In this document: positions 27,694 to 37,606 of the stretch, piece by piece
Layout of the letters: each line of letters starts with the position of its first letter
Numbering within the stretch: position 1 is the first letter of the stretch
NCBI GenBank assembly: GCA_022360555.1
Contig: JAKSCQ010000106.1
Location: 1 to 37,606, forward strand
Direction: 5' to 3'
DNA: 37,606 bases
Origin: Pseudomonadales bacterium
Lineage (GTDB): Bacteria; Pseudomonadota; Gammaproteobacteria; Pseudomonadales; Alcanivoracaceae
Made by a program: the position numbers and the translations under genes
Notes under the pieces: generated by a model
The model's database searches: none
What the model saw: the letters and a program-made list of their open reading frames with translations, nothing else
Told to the model about the DNA's origin: nothing

Positions 27694-28328
27694 GCCTGAC
27701 TCCCCCGGCTGGAATCGGAGGCCGGTGCCTCCGGTAATGGTGCATTGCCCAGATAAGCCAGCCCCCATTTCTCGCTGACCGGACCATCGAAGTCCACCGC
27801 CGGCCAGGTCGCGGCATCCTGCCAATAGGCGCTGTACACCAGTTGCTTGATCACCGATGCCAGGGTCCGCTGGATCACACTGCCCTCCCCCCAGCGATCA
27901 AAGAAGGCGCGGGCGGCCTCATCCTCCAGATCCACAAAACGGCAACCATGGCTGAATACCGCGGCGTTATCGAACAGGCCAAGCCCGGTGCCCAGCTCCT
28001 TTCGGGTGGTTGGGTCCAGATAAGAAAGCGTGCGTTGAACATTGCGCACCACCGGCACCTGGTCGCTGTTCAACAACCTGGTACCCGCGACCGGCAACAG
28101 TACCTGCCTGGCGCGATCAAAAAGGTGGTATTCGGTATCGGACAACCCGTTTGCCCAATCCGGAGCCGACTGCGAATCCAGCGGTGACTGGCGCAAGACC
28201 GCAAAGCCGCCAACGGCCACGGCGGCTACCCCCGCAGCGCCCGTCAGGCCCCACTTCAGAAAACGCCGGCGGGCCATGCCCCGCTGCCAGAACGCCGCCA
28301 CGCGGCGGGCCTGGAACTGGCTGTTCAT
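27690..28328 (-). CDS. Gluconate 2-dehydrogenase subunit 3-like small subunit (copy 2), Tat-like signal
   Basis: MARRRFLKWGLTGAAGVAAVAVGGF twin-Arg region; overlaps GMC copy 2 by 4 nt (ATGA); ends GLAYLGNAPLPEA, like GVRRLGNAPLPRA of copy 1. Confidence 0.78.
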   Translation of the reverse strand: MNSQFQARRVAAFWQRGMARRRFLKWGLTGAAGVAAVAVGGFAVLRQSPLDSQSAPDWANGLSDTEYHLFDRARQVLLPVAGTRLLNSDQVPVVRNVQRTLSYLDPTTRKELGTGLGLFDNAAVFSHGCRFVDLEDEAARAFFDRWGEGSVIQRTLASVIKQLVYSAYWQDAATWPAVDFDGPVSEKWGLAYLGNAPLPEAPASDSSRGSQA

Positions 28329-28521
28329 AAGCTGTCCTCAACGCAATATTCAATGGTCTTTGAAGCTAATGAAAAGCCCACATGAATACAATATGTTTAC
28401 CCTGACAGCCGAGCTTGACCGGACAGTACAATTGCCCGTCATGGCGGGTGTTGGTGCAAGGCCCGGGAGTGACGTTAAAGCTCGGCTCGCAAGGCAAAGG
28501 GCCGGTTTCCGCTGAAGCCAT

Positions 28522-28539
28522 CGCTTTGCAAGCAAAGCG
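28522..28539. repeat. Small hairpin in a 420-bp noncoding gap
   Basis: CGCTTTGC-AA-GCAAAGCG, 8-bp perfect stem. Confidence 0.5.
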
Positions 28540-28749
28540 TCAACGTGGGTAATAAGGGCTGTCATACCGAGGTTATTCGCTGCGCTCACCCCTTCGGGGC
28601 TTGCCTTCGGCAATGATGCGCCGCACTTGTGTCTCGATATCTCCTTCCGGCTCGCTAAGCGCACTGCCGGCGGGTGGAGCTTGCGGGTAAACCCGAGATG
28701 TCGATCTACAAACCGGCGGGGATGGGCTAATGACCGTTTCCGCCCTGCG

Positions 28750-29664
28750 TCAGGGGTCGGAGTTGTGGTCCACGGAGACCTTCGGCCCCACGGCAACCGG
28801 GTCCTGATGGATGATGACGTCGGCGGCGGGAAAGGCCTCCTGAATACGGGCCTGGATATTGACGGCAAGATCATGGGCTTCCAGCAAACTCAGATTCTGG
28901 TCCATATCCACATGGAGCTGGATAAACTGGGTCCGCCCGGACTGCCGGGTGCGCAGGTCATGGAACCCCAGCGCCTTCGGATGGCCTGCCACGATGGAGC
29001 CGATGACATTGCGCACATCGCCGGGAATTTCCCGGTCCAGCAGCAACTGCACCGATTCATAGCCAATCCGCCAGGCGCTGATCAGGATAAACAGGGCAAT
29101 CACCAGACCCACCGTGCCATCCAGCCACAGAAAACCGAACTGACTCACTACCAGCACCAGGATGATGCCCACATTCACCGCCAGGTCGGACAGGTAATGC
29201 AGCGAGTCCGCCTCGATGGCCGTGGAGCCGGTTTCCCTGACCACGTATTTCTGCAGCAACAGCAGCCCGAAAGTGACGATGATGGAAAACACCATAACCA
29301 CGATCCCGATGGTGTTCTGCTCAATGGGCTGCGGGTCCATGAGCTTGCTGACGGATTGCTGCACCAGAAACAGGGACGAGCCGGCGATGAACACCGCCTG
29401 CCCCAACCCGGCCAGCGCTTCCGCCTTGCCGTGGCCGAAACGGTGCTCTTCATCCGGGGGCACCAGCGAATAGCGAATGGCAAAGAAATTGATCAGGGAC
29501 GCCAGCGAGTCCATCACCGAGTCCACCAGCGACGCCAGCAGGCTCACCGAACCGGTCAGCATCCAGGCCACCGCCTTGGCGGCGATCAACAGCAGCGCCG
29601 TCAGTACCGACGCCAGGCCGGCCAGTAGCAGCAGGCGATGTTCGCGGGGGCTCTCCGAACGCAT
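28750..29664 (-). CDS. Cation diffusion facilitator family transporter (FieF-like)
   Basis: 304 aa; SLVDSVMDSLASLINFFAIRYSLVPPDEEHRFGHGKAEALAGL, EADSLHYLSDLAVNVGI. Confidence 0.93.
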   Translation of the reverse strand: MRSESPREHRLLLLAGLASVLTALLLIAAKAVAWMLTGSVSLLASLVDSVMDSLASLINFFAIRYSLVPPDEEHRFGHGKAEALAGLGQAVFIAGSSLFLVQQSVSKLMDPQPIEQNTIGIVVMVFSIIVTFGLLLLQKYVVRETGSTAIEADSLHYLSDLAVNVGIILVLVVSQFGFLWLDGTVGLVIALFILISAWRIGYESVQLLLDREIPGDVRNVIGSIVAGHPKALGFHDLRTRQSGRTQFIQLHVDMDQNLSLLEAHDLAVNIQARIQEAFPAADVIIHQDPVAVGPKVSVDHNSDP

Positions 29665-29682
29665 AAACGATTCCGTCGTGGA

Positions 29683-30462
29683 TTACTGTTTGGGTAGGTA
29701 GCGGAGCGGATCCACGGGCTTGCCCTCCTTGCGGATCTCAAAATGAAGCTGGGTCCGATAGGTGCCGCTGGATCCCATGGAGGCAACCTGCTGACCGGCT
29801 TTTACCGCATCCCCTTCCTTGACCAGCATCTTGTCATTGTGGGCATAGGCACTTAACCAGCGATCGTTATGCTTGATGATCAGCAAATTGCCGTAACCGG
29901 TCAGGCCGCTGCCCCGGTATACCACCCGACCATCCGCCGCGGCCGCCACCGGGCTGTTAGCACGCCCGGCAATAGCAATGCCCTTGCGACCATGGCTGGA
30001 GGAAGAGAAGGTTTCCACCACCTCCCCTGCCGCCGGCCAGCGCCAGGTAATCGGCCCCACTGTCGCCGTGGCATCGGGCACTGGTTTGGGCGCCGGGGCC
30101 GGTTTCGCGGGCTTGTCCGGCTTGGCCGCGGGCCTGGGGGATGAGGGCTTGGGAGACGCCGGCTTTGTGGATGGCGCGGGTTTCGAAGGCGTGGACGGCG
30201 ACGCCTTCAACGCCAGTGAAATCCGCTGCCCCGGATAGATGGTATAAGGCGCCGGAATATTGTTGGCCCGGGCCAATTCCCGGTAGTCCCAGCCATAGCG
30301 CCAGGCGATGGAATACAGGGTCTCCCCCTTTTTCACATGATGGGTCCCGGAGGTCACCTTGGTCTGGCGGGCTTCCTGGCCATAGATATCAACGACCGGG
30401 GCGAAATTCTTCGCGCTGCAGCCGCTCATCATCAGAACAAGAAGGGTCGCAATCCAACGCAT
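29683..30462 (-). CDS. nlpD: NlpD-like lipoprotein: LysM plus degenerate M23/LytM domain
   Basis: Lipobox MSGC; LysM HHVKKGETLYSIAWRYGWDYRELARANNI; GYGNLLIIKHNDRWLSAYAHNDKMLVKEGDAVKAGQQVASMGSSGT. Confidence 0.92.
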   Translation of the reverse strand: MRWIATLLVLMMSGCSAKNFAPVVDIYGQEARQTKVTSGTHHVKKGETLYSIAWRYGWDYRELARANNIPAPYTIYPGQRISLALKASPSTPSKPAPSTKPASPKPSSPRPAAKPDKPAKPAPAPKPVPDATATVGPITWRWPAAGEVVETFSSSSHGRKGIAIAGRANSPVAAAADGRVVYRGSGLTGYGNLLIIKHNDRWLSAYAHNDKMLVKEGDAVKAGQQVASMGSSGTYRTQLHFEIRKEGKPVDPLRYLPKQ

Positions 30463-30529
30463 CAGTCTGCCAGGTATCCCTCGCCAGTTACTGGATCACC
30501 GCCGCCTGCGCTCAGGCCATCACCGGTAA

Positions 30530-31444
30530 TCACTGCTGTGAATTTTGCGCAACATTATGCACCGGGGATACACGATACAGTAGCCACACCAGCAACGCCG
30601 CTACCGCCACCATGACCACGGCCAGTAACAGCTGGGCATTCTGCCCGGTGGCCGCACTGTAACCCGAGGGGGTCAGCCATTGGTCGCCCAGTCCGTCCGG
30701 GCCGGTAATTCGCCACGGCCACAACTTCAGCAGCGAGCCCGCCATGAACCCCGCCAGTAACGCCATTACCGTGTCGTGAAAACGGTGCAATGTCCACTTC
30801 AGGACATGCACGAAACTCAGCAGACCCACCGCACACCCGGCCAGGAAAGCAAACAGAAGCAGCAGGTCGGCCTGTTTCACAGCTTCCAGCACGGGCTGGT
30901 ACATGCCCAGTAAAAGAAGAATAAAACTGCCGGAAATGCCCGGCAGGATCATGGCGCAGATGGCCAGCATGCCACTGAAGAAAAACACCCAGGCGCCATC
31001 ACCCGCGGACGACAGGCCTGGCGCCAGTCCGATCGCCACGGCCACCGCCGTGCCGATGACAAAGGCACTGATCTGGGTCGCTCCCCGTTGTTTCAGTGGC
31101 TGCAATACCAGAAAGATGCTGGCCAGGATCAGGCCGCAGAAAAAGGCCCAGACCGGCACGGGATGGGTTGCCAGCAGCCAGACGATCAGCCGGGCCAGCA
31201 AGGCGATGCTGGTCAGGATGCCGGCCAGCAACGTCAGCAGAAAGGTCAGGTTGGATTCGCGCCAGAAAGCGACAAAGCCCTGCTCACGCCAGACGCGCAG
31301 CAAGCGCGGACCAAAGCCCCCCAGGGTATCGATCAACTCTTCGTAGATACCGGTAATCAACGCCAGGGTGCCACCGGAAACGCCCGGCACCACATCGGCA
31401 GCGCCCATGGCCATGCCGCGAAAAAATATACCGGGTCGAATCAT
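30530..31444 (-). CDS. DUF368 domain-containing membrane protein (candidate undecaprenyl phosphate translocase)
   Basis: 304 aa polytopic; GMAMGAADVVPGVSGGTLALITGIYEELIDTL is the DUF368 signature; PGISGSFILLLLGMY. Confidence 0.9.
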   Translation of the reverse strand: MIRPGIFFRGMAMGAADVVPGVSGGTLALITGIYEELIDTLGGFGPRLLRVWREQGFVAFWRESNLTFLLTLLAGILTSIALLARLIVWLLATHPVPVWAFFCGLILASIFLVLQPLKQRGATQISAFVIGTAVAVAIGLAPGLSSAGDGAWVFFFSGMLAICAMILPGISGSFILLLLGMYQPVLEAVKQADLLLLFAFLAGCAVGLLSFVHVLKWTLHRFHDTVMALLAGFMAGSLLKLWPWRITGPDGLGDQWLTPSGYSAATGQNAQLLLAVVMVAVAALLVWLLYRVSPVHNVAQNSQQ

Positions 31445-31468
31445 ATTACCCCTGCGTTGTTGATAAGC

Positions 31469-31622
31469 CGCAAGCTACGAGCTTCAAGCTGCAACATGGG
31501 CTAAGGATTGTATTTCATCACCACCAGATTCCGCGCTCCAGACGATTGGGCGCGGTCAATGCTTATTCGCTAAACATTATTCTGGTCGCGCCTTGCAGCT
31601 TGAAGCTTGTCGCTTGTAGCTG
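31469..31622. repeat. Inverted extragenic repeat pair (CAAGCTACGAGCTTCAAGCTGCAA type)
   Basis: cgcaagctacgagcttcaagctgcaa (31469-31494) and ttgcagcttgaagcttgtcgcttgtagctg (31593-31622) are near reverse complements around about 98 nt. Confidence 0.7.
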
Positions 31623-31624
31623 CC

Positions 31625-32287
31625 TTATCGCATTACCCCGCGCTGGAATGGCACGAACCGCACCGCATCCAGCGAGCGGGTATGGAACTGGTCGCCTTCG
31701 CGGTCCACCACGGTCAGTATCTGCTGGTGGTCACCGCCCACCGGCATGACCAGGCGGCCGCCGTCGGCCAGTTGTTCAAGCAGGCCTTCGGGAATATCCG
31801 GCCGGGCACAGGCGGCCAAAATGCCGTCGAACGGGGCTTCGGACTTCCAGCCGAAGCCGCCGTCGGCGTGCTTGAGCTGGACCTTGGCCAACCCCAGGCG
31901 CAACAGGCGTTTGCGGGCCTGATCCTGTAAGGGGCGGATGCGTTCCACGGAATAAAGTTCATCACAGAATGGCGCCAGCACCGCCGTCTGATAACCACAG
32001 CCGGTGCCGATTTCCAGTACCTTGCGACGTTTACCGGCTTCCATCAGCAGCTCGGTCATTCGCGCTACTACCCAGGGCTGGGAGATGGTCTGCCCGTGGC
32101 CGATGGGCAGGGCCGTGTCGTCATAGGCCTGGTGCGCCAGGGCTTCTTCGATGAACAGGTGGCGAGGAGTGTTGCGTATGGTTTCCAGAACCCGTTCGTC
32201 CCGGATTCCGCCATCACGCAGGCGCCGCACCAGACGATCCCGGGTCCGGGCGGAGGTCATGCCAATGCCGTTGAGTTGGATATCCAT
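31625..32287 (-). CDS. pcm: Protein-L-isoaspartate O-methyltransferase
   Basis: 220 aa; LPIGHGQTISQPWVVARMTELL, VLEIGTGCGYQTAVLA. Confidence 0.95.
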   Translation of the reverse strand: MDIQLNGIGMTSARTRDRLVRRLRDGGIRDERVLETIRNTPRHLFIEEALAHQAYDDTALPIGHGQTISQPWVVARMTELLMEAGKRRKVLEIGTGCGYQTAVLAPFCDELYSVERIRPLQDQARKRLLRLGLAKVQLKHADGGFGWKSEAPFDGILAACARPDIPEGLLEQLADGGRLVMPVGGDHQQILTVVDREGDQFHTRSLDAVRFVPFQRGVMR

Positions 32288-32305
32288 CTGTACTACTTGT
32301 GCCTT

Positions 32306-33334
32306 CTATGCAGACTGATCCGGCCCGCTGATCAGCTCTGCCATGACTGTCGTGGCAAAAGCGCCTGCAGGTAGCGTAAAGGCCAGCTCCAGGCAATCTT
32401 CCCCTTCCCTTTCATTATACCTGGACCAATGCAGGTCCCGTACCGGCAGGCGAGTGGCACGCCGGCTTTCTTCGACGCCCACGGCACACAGGCCATCAAT
32501 CACCTCACCGTGGGGTGTCAGGATCCGCTGCTCCAGTTCCAGACAAGGGCCAGATGATGCCATGCCCGGTATCCCCGGCAAAGGGGCGGTGGGATGAACC
32601 TCACCACCGGCGATGCGCTGGGCCGAGTCGCCATCGTCATCCGCATGGAATAATCCGCGACTGCCTTCGGGTTGCAGCACATCGCCATCCAGCAGCTGGT
32701 TCCAGCAGGACAGGGTTACCCGTTCGGCCAGCACGCGATTGAACAGGTCGCTACGCACCGCCGACAGCCAGAGACCGCGCAAGGCTTTCTTGCGGGGCGC
32801 TTCGCCTCCCCGCAACCAGTCAGTGCCGCGCTGCAGGTTGCCGGCCCCCCGCCCGAAACGCTGCTCACCGAAATAATTGGGCACGCCCCGGGCGGCAATG
32901 TCTGCCAACTGTTCGGCCAGACGCTCCGTATCGCCGTCCAGTCCGGTAACCCGCAACTGGAAATGATTGGCCCGATGGGTACCACGATTGAGTTTGCGGC
33001 GATGACGGGCCGCCTGCACCAGCCTGAGCCCTTCCGGCCAGTCCGGTGTCGGGTCCTGTTTGCCCGGCAGGTGCAGGCTGAACCACTGGCGGGTGACGGC
33101 GTGCTTGTCCTTGAGGCCACTGTAACCCACAGCCAGCCGGTGAATCCCGGCGTTTTTTGCCAGCCACAGCGCTACATCCTCGGTATTCCAGCCGGTTTTC
33201 TCGATTTCCAGCCACAGGTGCTCGCCCTCGCCTTCGGGGCTGACGTGCATCTGTTCGGTGACGACAAAATCCTGCGGTGACGCCTTCAGTTGGCCTCGAC
33301 AGGCGGGTCCGCCATGGGCACGGGGGAGTATCAC
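32306..33334 (-). CDS. truD: tRNA pseudouridine(13) synthase TruD
   Basis: GTG start at 33334 overlapping the ispF stop (GTGA). [47 protein letters not shown]. Confidence 0.94.
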   Translation of the reverse strand: MILPRAHGGPACRGQLKASPQDFVVTEQMHVSPEGEGEHLWLEIEKTGWNTEDVALWLAKNAGIHRLAVGYSGLKDKHAVTRQWFSLHLPGKQDPTPDWPEGLRLVQAARHRRKLNRGTHRANHFQLRVTGLDGDTERLAEQLADIAARGVPNYFGEQRFGRGAGNLQRGTDWLRGGEAPRKKALRGLWLSAVRSDLFNRVLAERVTLSCWNQLLDGDVLQPEGSRGLFHADDDGDSAQRIAGGEVHPTAPLPGIPGMASSGPCLELEQRILTPHGEVIDGLCAVGVEESRRATRLPVRDLHWSRYNEREGEDCLELAFTLPAGAFATTVMAELISGPDQSA

Positions 33335-33813
33335 AGGGACTCCAGCAGGACCACGGCCTGGACGGCAATGCCTTCCTTGCGCCCGGTAAAGCCGAGCTTT
33401 TCCGTGGTGGTGGCCTTGGCCGATACCTGGCCCACATCGCAGTCCAGCAGCTCGGCAATACGGGCACGCATGGCGGCAATGTGAGGCGCCAGTTTGGGGG
33501 CCTGGCAAATGACAGTGAGATCCGCATTCCCCAGACGCCAGCCGGCAGCGGTCACGTCCGCGTAGATGGCGGTCAGCAGTTTACCGGAGTCCGCGCCCTG
33601 CCACTGGGGGTCCGTATCCGGAAAATAATGGCCGATGTCACCCAGTGCCAGCGCCCCGAGCAGCGCATCGGACAGGGCGTGCAGGGCCACATCGCCATCC
33701 GAGTGGGCCTTGAGTCCCTGGCTGTGGGGAATGGCTACGCCGCCGAGCATGACATGATCGCCTTCGGTGAAGGCATGGACGTCAAACCCCTGGCCGATTC
33801 GCATCGCCATCAC
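33331..33813 (-). CDS. ispF: 2-C-methyl-D-erythritol 2,4-cyclodiphosphate synthase
   Basis: 160 aa; [50 protein letters not shown]. Confidence 0.97.
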   Translation of the reverse strand: MMAMRIGQGFDVHAFTEGDHVMLGGVAIPHSQGLKAHSDGDVALHALSDALLGALALGDIGHYFPDTDPQWQGADSGKLLTAIYADVTAAGWRLGNADLTVICQAPKLAPHIAAMRARIAELLDCDVGQVSAKATTTEKLGFTGRKEGIAVQAVVLLESL

Positions 33814-34562
33814 AGGCCTCCACTCTCTTCCACTTTACCCACTTCAAACCGGCCCACCTCCAACTGCTCCGCCTCGAACTGGCGGGCCAGATAGAAACGC
33901 GCCAGCGGCAGATCTTCCGGCACGGTAATCTTGATATTGTCACTGTGGCCCGCCACCAGCACCGGGTGAAGGCCCTGGCGTTCCATGGCGGAGGCTTCAT
34001 CGGTGATGCCCGTCAGGTCTTCGCCCAGCGCCTCGTAAAGCGCGGCGGCCCGGAACAACTGCGGGGTCAGCGCCCGCCAGATGGTGTCACGATCCAGGGT
34101 CTTGTCGATATGGCCGTCCGCGGCCTGCTTGATGGTATCCACCACTGGCAGAGCGAGGATGGCACCCTGGTCATCACAAGCATCCAGCAGTTTCTGGATA
34201 TCCGACAGGCGAACCAGCGGCCTGGCCATGTCATGCACCAGCACCCAGGCGTCTTCGCCGCCGTCCATCAGCGCCTGGGCCACGCCGTTTCGCACGGACC
34301 GGGCACGGCTCTCCCCGCCCGTGACCGTGGTCACCCGGGGATGAGACGCCATCGACAGTGTGGGCCACCAGGGATCGTCGTCGGACACCGCGACAATCAC
34401 TTTTTCGATGGGTGCAAAGGACAACAGACGGTTGAGGGTGTGCTCGGCCAGGGTCTTGCCGGCCAGGGACAGATACTGCTTGGGAAAACCCGCGCCCATG
34501 CGCTCGCCGACACCGGCGGCCGGTACCACGGCATAGAGGGGGCCTTGGATCACAGGGTTCAC
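33810..34562 (-). CDS. ispD: 2-C-methyl-D-erythritol 4-phosphate cytidylyltransferase
   Basis: 250 aa; [46 protein letters not shown]. Confidence 0.96.
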   Translation of the reverse strand: MNPVIQGPLYAVVPAAGVGERMGAGFPKQYLSLAGKTLAEHTLNRLLSFAPIEKVIVAVSDDDPWWPTLSMASHPRVTTVTGGESRARSVRNGVAQALMDGGEDAWVLVHDMARPLVRLSDIQKLLDACDDQGAILALPVVDTIKQAADGHIDKTLDRDTIWRALTPQLFRAAALYEALGEDLTGITDEASAMERQGLHPVLVAGHSDNIKITVPEDLPLARFYLARQFEAEQLEVGRFEVGKVEESGGL

Positions 34563-34918
34563 TCGTTACCCCGGGGTTGTTCGAGAATCAGGAAAAAGGT
34601 TTCGCCGTCGCGGATCATTCCCAGGTCCTTGCGGGCGATTTCCTCCACCGCTTCGGTGCCCTGCTTGAGATCATTCACGTCGGCGGCCATCAGGCGGTTG
34701 CGTTCACTCAGTTTGGCATTGTTTTCCCTGAGCACGGACACGTCCTTTTCCAGGGTGCTCACATGGCGCAGGCTGCCTTCACCAAACCACAGCCGCACCT
34801 GCAGCCCCAGCAACACCAGGGCCAGCAGCGCAATGGTCACCTGGCGGGCGGGAGACAATTCCATTGCCTCCCGCTTCCCGGTGTTCTTTGCTGACTTGCC
34901 GGCCCTGCCCTGTGTCAT
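34559..34918 (-). CDS. ftsB: Cell division protein FtsB
   Basis: Single TM VTIALLALVLLGLQVRLWFGEGSLRHVSTLEKDVSVLRENNAKLSERNRLMAADVNDLKQGTEAVEEIARKDLGMI; ftsB-ispD synteny. Confidence 0.93.
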   Translation of the reverse strand: MTQGRAGKSAKNTGKREAMELSPARQVTIALLALVLLGLQVRLWFGEGSLRHVSTLEKDVSVLRENNAKLSERNRLMAADVNDLKQGTEAVEEIARKDLGMIRDGETFFLILEQPRGNE

Positions 34919-34920
34919 GC

Positions 34921-37104
<2,184 letters not shown>

Positions 37105-37606
37105 TCATTGCGCGGCCTTGTGGGACAGGGCCGCAGCCACATACCCCTTGAACAGCCCATGGCCGTCACGGGGGGTGGAGGTAAATTCCGGGTGGAACTG
37201 GCAGGCCACGAACCAGGGGTGGCCCCCCACTTCGATCACTTCCACCAGCTCCCCATCGTGGGAACGGCCGACGATTTTCAGACCAGCGCCTTCCAGTTGC
37301 GGCAGGTAATTGTTGTTCACCTCATAACGGTGGCGATGGCGCTCGACGATCCGCGTGCTGCCATAGCAATCCGCTGCCCGGCTGCCGGCTTCCAGAATGC
37401 ATTCCTGGCCACCCAGACGCATGGTACCACCCAGGTCGGAGGCCGCCGAACGCTGTTCCTTGTGACCGTCCTCGGTGGTCCATTCGGTGATCAGGCCCAC
37501 CACCGGATCCGGCGTGTCCGGCTTCAGTTCTGAGGAATGGGCCTTTTCAATGCCGGCCACATGGCGGGCGTATTCGATCACCGCCAGTTGCATGCCCAGG
37601 CAGATA
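37105..37606 (-). CDS. pyrG: CTP synthase, C-terminal (glutaminase) fragment, runs off the window
   Basis: [53 protein letters not shown]; pyrG-kdsA-eno order. Confidence 0.96.
   Translation of the reverse strand, partial: ICLGMQLAVIEYARHVAGIEKAHSSELKPDTPDPVVGLITEWTTEDGHKEQRSAASDLGGTMRLGGQECILEAGSRAADCYGSTRIVERHRHRYEVNNNYLPQLEGAGLKIVGRSHDGELVEVIEVGGHPWFVACQFHPEFTSTPRDGHGLFKGYVAAALSHKAAQ

Noticed and set aside
33335-33508. N-terminal extension of TruD in the ORF track
   Set aside because: Overlaps ispF coding sequence. A GTG start at 33334 with GTGA coupling gives a normal TruD N-terminus.

Overview
The window reads as a gammaproteobacterial chromosome segment, probably Alcanivorax-like (inferred from gene content and synteny, not computed). 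Coding density is high. I see no rRNA, tRNA, CRISPR array, prophage or transposase gene. From left to right it contains: the start of djlA; hyi and a tartronate-semialdehyde/3-hydroxyisobutyrate-type reductase; an FTR1 iron permease fused to a cytochrome c domain; a DNA-3-methyladenine glycosylase I; an alaA-type aminotransferase; a small conserved protein; a SAM methyltransferase; htpX; an ATP-NAD kinase family protein; a PA1571-like small protein; pdxB; and a fructosamine kinase family protein. Next comes a nine-gene, tightly overlapping locus (about 12430-21683). It encodes secreted and lipoprotein TPR proteins, one ExbB/TolQ, two ExbD/TolR and a TonB/AgmX-like protein. After it come a thioesterase, an Fe-ADH, two paired GMC oxidoreductase/Tat-type small subunit modules, a FieF-type transporter, nlpD, a DUF368 protein, pcm, truD, ispF, ispD, ftsB, eno, kdsA and the 3' end of pyrG. 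The headline candidate is the nine-gene locus. It resembles the Agl-Glt (gliding motor) core architecture and likely forms a proton-motive-force-driven trans-envelope machine of unknown function. Its first ExbD homolog carries Asn where the conserved protonatable transmembrane Asp is expected; the second keeps Asp. Other notable items are a 165-bp full-length imperfect palindrome with 28-bp perfect termini, GTAG-type REP/REPIN elements (one supplies a stop codon), and repeats flanking the duplicated GMC modules.
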